Below, one piece after another: positions 1 to 5,206 of a stretch of 5,206 nucleotides of DNA. Below the pieces are notes generated by a model. That model ran no database searches, had not been told where the DNA came from, and saw nothing but the letters and a program-made list of their open reading frames with translations. Each line of letters starts with the position of its first letter. Position 1 is the stretch's first letter. The position numbers were made by a program, and so were the translations under genes. The stretch is from Gammaproteobacteria bacterium (GTDB taxonomy: Bacteria; Pseudomonadota; Gammaproteobacteria; Steroidobacterales; Steroidobacteraceae): the NCBI GenBank assembly GCA_005877705.1, contig VBNY01000132.1, positions 1-5,206 on the forward strand, given 5' to 3'.

Positions 1-32
1 CGATTGCCGCAAACAGCGATGCTTTTCACGGC

Positions 33-88
33 GCTATTCTGCGGCTAGAACCGTTCTAAGCCGCACGATCGAGTGCAGAATAGCACTC
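33..88. repeat. Nested and competing inverted repeats upstream of folE
   Basis: Three inverted repeats lie within 56 bases. The outer pair is GCTATTCTGC at 33-42 and its exact complement at 75-84. An inner hairpin has arms at 41-51 and 53-64 (GCGGCTAGAAC against GTTCTAAGCCGC), with one bulged A and a minimal loop. A third hairpin, GAGTGC at 71-76 with GCACTC at 83-88, shares bases with the outer pair, so the two cannot form together. There is no T-run, so a classical terminator is unlikely. Possible roles are a protein-binding site, a folE leader structure, or the terminator of an unseen upstream gene. In the first 60 bases no reading frame is convincing: a short frame ending TAA at 57-59 and a possible divergent GTG at 29-27 (-) are both too short to call. 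Confidence 0.55.
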
Positions 89-103
89 TGCCCGTTCCCA
101 AGT

Positions 104-110
104 GGGAGGT
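104..110 (+). promoter_or_regulatory. folE ribosome binding site
   Basis: GGGAGGT lies three bases before the ATG at 114. It overlaps an in-frame GTG at 102, which makes that GTG an unlikely start and fixes the ATG at 114 as the better choice. The spacing is short for a Shine-Dalgarno site, but the match to the anti-Shine-Dalgarno sequence is strong. Confidence 0.55.
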
Positions 111-113
111 CCG

Positions 114-716
114 ATGGCGGCACGAACTCGAAGGAAAGTCTCACGCGACGCGGCCGAGGACGCGGTTCGCACTCTGCTGCGCTGGGCCGGAGACGATCCG
201 GACCGGGAGGGTCTGCTCGAGACGCCGAAGCGCGTAGTCAATGCCTACCGCGATTGGTTCTCGGGCTACGAGAGTGACCCGACCGAGTACCTGCGGCGTA
301 CCTTCGAGGAAGTCGGCGGCTACGACGAGATGGTCGTGCTGCGCGATATCTCCTTCGAGTCCCATTGCGAGCACCACATGGCGCCGATCATCGGCCGAGT
401 CCATGTTGGATACCTGCCGAGCGACAAGGTCGTGGGCATCAGTAAGCTCGCGCGCGTCGTCGATGGCTACGCGCGACGCTTTCAGGCGCAGGAGAAGCTG
501 ACTGCGCAGATCGCCAGCTGCATCACTGAGGTGTTGAAACCGCGCGGTGCGGGCGTCATCGTCGACGCCGTCCACGAATGCATGACTACGCGCGGAGTCC
601 ACAAGCGCGGTGTGTCGATGGTCACCAGCCGCATGACCGGCACATTCCGGGCGGACGCGCGCACGCGCGCGGAATTCCTACGGTTTATCGATATTCAGGG
701 GGCGAGGGAGGTGTAG
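114..716 (+). CDS. folE: GTP cyclohydrolase I (type I FolE)
   Basis: This cytosolic enzyme converts GTP to 7,8-dihydroneopterin triphosphate and formate, the first step of tetrahydrofolate (and tetrahydrobiopterin) synthesis. The 200-residue product has the full family pattern: an N-terminal helical part with DREGLLETPKR (residues 30-40), then SHCEHHMAP at 83-91, VGISKLARVVDGYARR at 107-122, QEKLTAQI at 126-133 and HECMTTRGVHK at 154-164. The zinc ligands of the type I enzyme (Cys and His of CEHH, here C85 and H88, and the Cys of HECM, C156) are all present, so it should be an active zinc enzyme rather than a FolE2 type. Length and C-terminus are normal. ATG 114 is chosen over GTG 102 because the ribosome binding site overlaps the GTG. 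It converges on typA with 16 bases between stops; that gap holds at most a 4-bp CCCG/CGGG hairpin. Regulation may involve the inverted repeats at 33-88. Confidence 0.96.
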   Translation: MAARTRRKVSRDAAEDAVRTLLRWAGDDPDREGLLETPKRVVNAYRDWFSGYESDPTEYLRRTFEEVGGYDEMVVLRDISFESHCEHHMAPIIGRVHVGYLPSDKVVGISKLARVVDGYARRFQAQEKLTAQIASCITEVLKPRGAGVIVDAVHECMTTRGVHKRGVSMVTSRMTGTFRADARTRAEFLRFIDIQGAREV

Positions 717-732
717 CGCCCGCAAACGGGGC

Positions 733-2562
<1,830 letters not shown>

Positions 2563-2641
2563 AAAAAGGACGCGCAGGGTAGCAGATCCGCACCGCCGGC
2601 GCGCGACTTTGATCACACCGTAACTATTTGATTCTACGGCG

Positions 2642-3061
2642 TTACTTGGGAGGCCCGATGCGCAGGTGCGCGGTCGCCAGCCGCACTTCAATGAAAAACG
2701 CGACGAACGCCCCGGTCAGGAACAGCATGGAGCCGACGAACAGCAGCGCAATCGTGGCGGCCAAGCCAGCGCCGAAAAACGCACTCGCGAACAGTGTGAC
2801 CACCACCAGCGTGACCAGCAACGCGGACACCGCGCACAGCGAGATTGCCGCGTTGATGTAGCGTGCGCGCCGGGCAAGCACAACCAGCTCCTCGTGCAAA
2901 TGTTTGGCGTTGCCGATGTGCTTCTCGAGCCGCTCCTCGAGCGCCCGCGCCCGATCGACCGCCCGCGCGAGGCGGTTCGTCAGCACTGCGAGAGTGGCCG
3001 CGACGCCGGACAGCAGGAATACCGGCGCGACCGCCGATTGGACGAGATGAACGATATCCAT
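2642..3061 (-). CDS. DUF2721 family inner-membrane protein
   Basis: This is a 139-residue predicted membrane protein of unknown function. An N-terminal hydrophobic segment (about 8-28, with the DUF2721-like SAVAPVFLLSGVAATLAVLT) is followed by a basic and charged cytoplasmic-type stretch, NRLARAVDRARALEERL (29-45), which reads as a helix or coiled coil. A second charged run, LVVLARRARYIN, ends near 70. Two long hydrophobic segments follow at about 70-94 and 99-123. The order 'hydrophobic, RLARxVDRARALEE, RRARxIN, two membrane helices' is the family pattern as I know it. The frame is open for 46 more codons upstream, but those residues are low-complexity Arg/Gly/Ser. ATG 3061 starts right before the family match and is preferred, though only a weak GAG lies upstream. 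The 118 bases to the next gene upstream hold no clear promoter, only a small hairpin (GGCGC at 3116-3120 with GCGCC at 3125-3129). It may be transcribed together with typA. Confidence 0.85.
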   Translation of the reverse strand: MDIVHLVQSAVAPVFLLSGVAATLAVLTNRLARAVDRARALEERLEKHIGNAKHLHEELVVLARRARYINAAISLCAVSALLVTLVVVTLFASAFFGAGLAATIALLFVGSMLFLTGAFVAFFIEVRLATAHLRIGPPK

Positions 3062-3179
3062 GACAGCTCGGCTGGCTGGGGTGCGACCCCCGTATGATGC
3101 CAGCCTCCTGAGCCCGGCGCTGCCGCGCCAAGCCGGAACGCCGCTTGAATTGCCGGCGGCTGTGTCGCGCCCGCGCGAG

Positions 3180-3482
3180 TCAGTGCGGCGCGGCGGCAAC
3201 CCAATCCAGGGAAGCCGGCGGTTCCTCTTGCGAGACTCGGTCGGAGTATTTCAAAAGCAGATCCCGGGCCTCTTGATGGGTGATGTCCCCGGTCGCCACG
3301 AGGCCTCTCAGCCCGTCCGCCGCGACTGCACACAGCGCGGCCACCGCGACTCGCGGACCGTGCTGCACGGCCAAGGAGGCCAGCGCGTCCTCGTAAGGGC
3401 TCCTGCACGCTTGAATGTCACGCAGCAGCTCGTCCCGGGTCTTGCGGGGCGGGGAGACTCCCCTGTGCCTGAGTCGTCGCAT
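3180..3482 (-). CDS. Hypothetical protein, 100 residues, divergent from XRE gene
   Basis: I do not recognise this family. The product is 100 residues, soluble-looking and mostly helical: a basic N-terminus (MRRLRHRGVSPPRKTRDELL), a helix-like stretch DALASLAVQHGPRVAVAALC (32-51), then GDITHQEARDLLLKYSDRVS (65-84) and a loose tail. Third codon positions are mostly G or C and the amino-acid pattern is balanced, whereas the overlapping frames give Arg/Pro/Ser-rich text. I therefore take this frame as coding. The start is uncertain: ATG 3482 has no good ribosome binding site. In-frame GTG 3521 and TTG 3539 would start inside the palindromic operator at 3518-3544 and add a hydrophobic VFTAITLWRWQTG. 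The gene is transcribed away from the first XRE gene, with 59 bases between the ATG 3482 and GTG 3542 starts. It is a plausible target of that operator. Confidence 0.6.
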   Translation of the reverse strand: MRRLRHRGVSPPRKTRDELLRDIQACRSPYEDALASLAVQHGPRVAVAALCAVAADGLRGLVATGDITHQEARDLLLKYSDRVSQEEPPASLDWVAAAPH

Positions 3483-3517
3483 ACCGGTCTGCCATCGCCA
3501 GAGCGTGATTGCTGTGA

Positions 3518-3544
3518 ACACTATAGTGTGTAGACACAATAGTG
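3518..3544. promoter_or_regulatory. Dual-palindrome operator and -10 core of first XRE gene
   Basis: Two 10-bp palindromes sit 16 bp apart: CACTATAGTG (3519-3528, perfect, extending to the 12-bp ACACTATAGTGT at 3518-3529) and CACAATAGTG (3535-3544, one mismatch), separated by TGTAGA. TATAGT at 3522-3527 is a good sigma-70 -10 match. A start from it would fall near 3534, leaving only a few bases before GTG 3542, which forms the end of the second palindrome. No good -35 is visible 17 bases upstream. The layout resembles controller-protein C-boxes, where left and right sites allow activation and then repression. Bases 3518-3547 match 3951-3980 at 25 of 30 positions. It may also control the divergent gene at 3180-3482. 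Confidence 0.7.
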
Positions 3545-3799
3545 GTCAACGGTGAAAGTTTCACCGTGGCCGCAAAGCATTTAAAGACGTATCTCGGGGA
3601 CGAGATACGAGAGCGTCGCGAACAGCGCGACGTCAGCCAGGAAGCCCTCGCTTTCGAGGCGGGCTTGCACCGCAATGTGATCGGCCGCCTCGAGCGGGGC
3701 GAATACAATCCGAGCTTGGAGACCCTGATCTCGATCCAGAGAGCGCTCGACGTACCCCTGTCAGAGCTCATTGTCGGGGCCGAACGACGCAGTCGCTGA
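3542..3799 (+). CDS. Small XRE/Cro-type HTH regulator (first copy)
   Basis: This is an 85-residue DNA-binding protein made almost entirely of one XRE/Cro-C1 helix-turn-helix domain, probably a homodimeric repressor or C-protein-like autoregulator. Helix 1 is about 16-29 (TYLGDEIRERREQR), the helix-turn-helix is SQEALAFEAGLHRNVIGRLERG (32-53), and the conserved YNPSLETLISIQRALDVPLSEL (55-76) gives helices 4 and 5. There is no toxin, ligand-binding or protease domain. Two starts are possible. GTG 3542 gives MVNGES and lies at the edge of the operator, so translation would be nearly leaderless. GTG 3566 is in frame and follows a 19-bp palindrome. I prefer 3542 because the equivalent position in the second copy is ATG and the residues after it are similar (MVRGES). 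Neither start has a clear ribosome binding site. A paralogue lies downstream at 4000-4302, with about 34 of 66 aligned residues identical by eye. Autoregulation is inferred from the operator. Confidence 0.9.
   Translation: MVNGESFTVAAKHLKTYLGDEIRERREQRDVSQEALAFEAGLHRNVIGRLERGEYNPSLETLISIQRALDVPLSELIVGAERRSR
3549..3567. repeat. Perfect 19-bp palindrome at the 5' end of the first XRE gene
   Basis: ACGGTGAAA at 3549-3557 and TTTCACCGT at 3559-3567 are exact inverted repeats around one central G. The element lies between the two candidate GTG starts (3542 and 3566), and its right arm covers the first two bases of the second one. In RNA it could form an 8-bp stem with a 3-base loop that masks GTG 3566. 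In DNA it could be a second operator. The second XRE copy has no matching palindrome at this position. Confidence 0.6.
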
Positions 3800-3827
3800 G
3801 AACTATCCCGCTTTGCCTCGCGCCTCG

Positions 3828-3849
3828 CCGCGCGGGACGATTCGCGCGG
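3828..3849 (+). terminator. Possible hairpin terminator after first XRE gene
   Basis: CCGCGCG (3828-3834) and CGCGCGG (3843-3849) form a perfect 7-bp GC stem with an 8-base loop, 28 bases after the stop codon at 3799. No T-run follows, so intrinsic termination is uncertain. The rest of 3800-3950 shows no convincing gene, only a short tandem GCCTCGC repeat at 3815-3828. Confidence 0.3.
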
Positions 3850-3950
3850 GTTCCTCGCCCTCAAGCTCACTTGTGATTCATGCGACGACAGGCACGTGGC
3901 TGCTCGCCATTCGCTCTATGCGTAGCGCAGACGTCTTATCAGCCACACAC

Positions 3951-3977
3951 ACATTATAGTGTGTCGACACTATGATG
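3951..3977. promoter_or_regulatory. Dual-palindrome operator and -10 core of second XRE gene
   Basis: This site has the same architecture as 3518-3544: CATTATAGTG (3952-3961), spacer TGTCGA, then CACTATGATG (3968-3977). The half-sites ATAGTGT (3956-3962) and ACACTAT (3967-3973) pair perfectly across four bases, and GTGTCGACAC at 3961-3970 is itself a perfect palindrome. TATAGT at 3955-3960 is the -10-like core, with no good -35. The second palindrome ends in two overlapping ATG options (3972 and 3975) that match the GTG start of the first copy. DNA identity to the first site (25 of 30) is much higher than protein identity between the two regulators, which suggests selection on the operator. 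Confidence 0.7.
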
Positions 3978-4040
3978 GTCCGAGGCGAATCCTTGGTTTG
4001 TGGCGACCAGGGGAAATGCCGTCAAAGGAACCGCGCGTAA
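3975..4040 (+). other. Frame-offset 5' remnant or leader ORF of second XRE gene
   Basis: From ATG 3975 (or ATG 3972) a 21-codon frame begins MVRGESLV, matching MVNGESFT of the first copy at the same distance from the operator, then runs out of frame to TAA at 4038-4040. The conserved GTG-GC(C/G) codon pair lies 24 bases after the start in the first copy and 25 bases after it here. One extra base, most simply a T in GGTTTGTGG (3995-4003), therefore separates this frame from the helix-turn-helix frame. It could be a disabling frameshift, a sequencing error, a slippage site, or a short leader peptide overlapping the real GTG 4000 start. Confidence 0.5.
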
Positions 4041-4302
4041 CCGAACGCTGCGCAAGCGTGCGGCACCGCGTGGGCTCCAGACGGCGCTAGGAGTCGAGCT
4101 TAGACGGCGGCGTACCGAGCACCCGAATAAGATGTCGCAGGTCGAGCTGAGCCGCGAGGCCGGTCTCTCGGACAACGTAGCCGGTAGCATCGAGCGCGGC
4201 ATCTACAATCCCACTGTGCGTGTCTTAGAAGCGATCTCGAAGCCGCTTGGCGTGAAGCTGTCGGAACTGTTCGCGGGCGCTGAGCAGAGCGGCCTGGTTT
4301 GA
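4000..4302 (+). CDS. Small XRE/Cro-type HTH regulator (second copy)
   Basis: This 100-residue paralogue of the gene at 3542-3799 is also a stand-alone XRE/Cro-C1 helix-turn-helix protein. Helix 1 is about 28-40 (TALGVELRRRRTE), the helix-turn-helix is SQVELSREAGLSDNVAGSIE (46-65), followed by RGIYNPTVRVLEAI (66-79) and GVKLSELFAGAE (84-95). Compared with the first copy it has a two-residue insertion before SQ and about 19 extra Arg/Lys-rich residues near the N-terminus (NAVKGTARNRTLRKRAAPRG). The recognition helix differs (SDNVAGSIERG against HRNVIGRLERG), so the binding preference may have shifted although the operators are alike. The only in-frame start downstream of the operator is GTG 4000, which has no ribosome binding site. 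The position equivalent to the first copy's start is ATG 3975, one base out of frame. The gene may thus be intact from GTG 4000 or be a frameshifted copy. It converges on the fecR-like gene. Confidence 0.85.
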   Translation: MATRGNAVKGTARNRTLRKRAAPRGLQTALGVELRRRRTEHPNKMSQVELSREAGLSDNVAGSIERGIYNPTVRVLEAISKPLGVKLSELFAGAEQSGLV

Positions 4303-4314
4303 CACCGACGCGTA

Positions 4315-4335
4315 GCGCTGTCGTCGCGACAGCGC
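4315..4335. terminator. Hairpin between convergent XRE and fecR-like genes
   Basis: GCGCTGTCG (4315-4323) and CGACAGCGC (4327-4335) are perfect 9-bp arms around a TCG loop. The hairpin is placed in the 41 bases between the two converging stop codons. It is a likely bidirectional terminator by position and stability, though neither strand has a T-run after it. Confidence 0.55.
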
Positions 4336-4343
4336 CGCGACGA

Positions 4344-5206
4344 TCATCGCGCCCGAATGACCCAGCTATCACCCTCGGTTTGAACGGACAAAGACTCGTC
4401 CTTGGAGGCAAACAGCATGATCGACTGCGGACGATCCGCATCGAAGATCCCGGTCAGCTGCTTCTCGCGGGCGGCCGCGCCCTCGACCCGGATCTGAATG
4501 CGATTGTAGCGGTTGAATTCGGCTGCCACGTCCGCCAGCGGGGCATCTCGAAACACCAGCCGGCGCTGCCGCCAGGACAGCACATCGGCAATCGCCGGAT
4601 TCTCCGCCTTGGTGACGTTTCCCGCGGCGACCTGAGCTTCCTCACCTGCCGCGAGTTTGACGGGAATTGTTCGCTTGGGGTGTACGCGCCGGCTGTCAGG
4701 CGCCAGCGCGGTTCCCGCTTTCTCCGGCGGCGCGGAGGGTGCAGTGGCCGTTTCCAGAGCTGCCTCGCTGGTCGGGGCAGCCTGCGTGGCGGCGACTTGT
4801 ACCACCCCCTCCACGACGGCCACTTCCGTGGATTGCGCCCGGCGTCGCACGTTGAATTCGGTCCCCACCGCTCGCACGATGGCGTCGCCCGCCGTGACGA
4901 TGAAGGGTCGATTGCTGTCGTGCTCGACGATGAAGAGCGCTTCGCCCTGAAGTAACCGGATGTTGCGGACGCCTTCGGAATAATCCACCTGCACGCGAGT
5001 ATCGGTGTTGAGTACGACGACTGACTGGTCTTGCAGCTGGCAGGTGCGCTGTTCCCCAATTCCCGTGACCAAGGTGAGGGGACCGAAGACATGGAAAGCG
5101 AAGACGGCAACAAAGATGAGAGTTGCGGCTGCCGCCGCAAGACCCACAGCGAGGTTACGAGTATGCTGCCGCGATACCCGCCGATCCGATGCAGCGTTTC
5201 CCGCCG
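4344..5206 (-). CDS. FecR-type anti-sigma/sigma-regulator protein, 5' end outside window
   Basis: FecR-family proteins span the inner membrane. They hold an ECF sigma factor through a cytoplasmic N-terminal part and sense a TonB-dependent receptor through a periplasmic domain. The frame is open to the window edge, so the N-terminus is missing and about 286 residues are visible. Numbering from the GTG codon at 5147, a membrane segment (1-22) follows a basic RRVSRQHTRN stretch. The FecR beta-rich domain covers about 30-118 (DQSVVVLNTDTRVQVDYSEG, LLQGEALFIVEHD, RAVGTEFNVR, TEVAVVEGVVQV). An Ala/Pro/Glu-rich linker occupies about 119-155. The C-terminal STN-like part starts at SWRQRRLVFRDAPLADVAAE (191-210), with FNRYN and LTGIFDADRP. 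GTG 5147 is not the true start, because it lies at the membrane helix. The sigma-factor gene would be expected upstream, beyond 5206. No TonB receptor gene follows; the next gene downstream is convergent. Confidence 0.9.
   Translation of the reverse strand, partial: AGNAASDRRVSRQHTRNLAVGLAAAAATLIFVAVFAFHVFGPLTLVTGIGEQRTCQLQDQSVVVLNTDTRVQVDYSEGVRNIRLLQGEALFIVEHDSNRPFIVTAGDAIVRAVGTEFNVRRRAQSTEVAVVEGVVQVAATQAAPTSEAALETATAPSAPPEKAGTALAPDSRRVHPKRTIPVKLAAGEEAQVAAGNVTKAENPAIADVLSWRQRRLVFRDAPLADVAAEFNRYNRIQIRVEGAAAREKQLTGIFDADRPQSIMLFASKDESLSVQTEGDSWVIRAR

Noticed and set aside
1..59. Tail of an upstream gene (frame ending TAA 57-59) or a divergent gene starting at GTG 29-27
   Set aside because: Fewer than 20 codons are visible for either, with no recognisable motif, so neither can be supported.
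102..113. GTG 102 as the folE start
   Set aside because: It overlaps the GGGAGGT ribosome binding site serving ATG 114, and the extra residues MGGP add nothing recognisable.
3060..3533. Open frame of 157 codons on the + strand
   Set aside because: It is antisense to the unknown gene at 3180-3482, with Arg/Pro/Ser-rich composition and no domain pattern.
3771..3959. Short + strand frame between the two XRE genes
   Set aside because: It overlaps the 3' end of the first XRE gene in another frame, ends inside the operator, and has low-complexity Ser/Arg composition.
3542..4302. Toxin-antitoxin pair (the XRE genes as HigA-like antitoxins)
   Set aside because: Both genes are XRE regulators, and the adjacent unknown protein shows no RelE/HigB or other toxin pattern that I recognise.
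4299..4955. Open frame on the + strand overlapping the stop of the second XRE gene, suggesting a translationally coupled partner
   Set aside because: It starts with TTG, is wholly antisense to the well-supported fecR-like gene, and has shadow-like composition.

Overview
This 5.2 kb, GC-rich chromosomal fragment comes from a proteobacterium. TypA/BipA, a type I FolE and a FecR-type anti-sigma protein with a C-terminal STN-like domain together fit a TonB-receptor-rich gammaproteobacterium, for example a Steroidobacter- or Nevskia-like lineage. That placement is inference from protein style only. No RNA gene, insertion sequence or CRISPR array is visible.

Layout. Bases 1-113 are a leader with nested and competing inverted repeats in front of folE (114-716, +; GTP cyclohydrolase I). 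folE converges on typA (733-2562, -; ribosome-associated GTPase), with only 16 bases between the stop codons. Upstream of typA on the same strand are a DUF2721 membrane protein (2642-3061, -) and a 100-residue protein of unknown function (3180-3482, -).

The accessory-looking part is 3518-4302: two paralogous small XRE/Cro-type repressor-like genes in tandem on the + strand (3542-3799 and 4000-4302). Each is preceded by almost the same 30-base operator, made of two 10-bp palindromes spaced 16 bp apart. The first palindrome contains a TATAGT -10-like core. The second ends on a start codon. This resembles the autoregulatory sites of restriction-modification controller (C) proteins, yet no restriction or methylase gene is in the window. 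The second copy shows a one-base frame offset relative to the first, just before its only usable start. The operator of the first copy also lies in the divergent promoter region of the unknown gene at 3180-3482, so that gene may be a target.

The window ends with a 5'-truncated fecR-like gene (4344-5206, -), which converges on the second XRE gene across a short stretch holding a perfect 9-bp-stem hairpin. folE, typA, the DUF2721 gene and fecR are housekeeping or common genes. The paired self-regulating XRE modules are the part that deserves attention.
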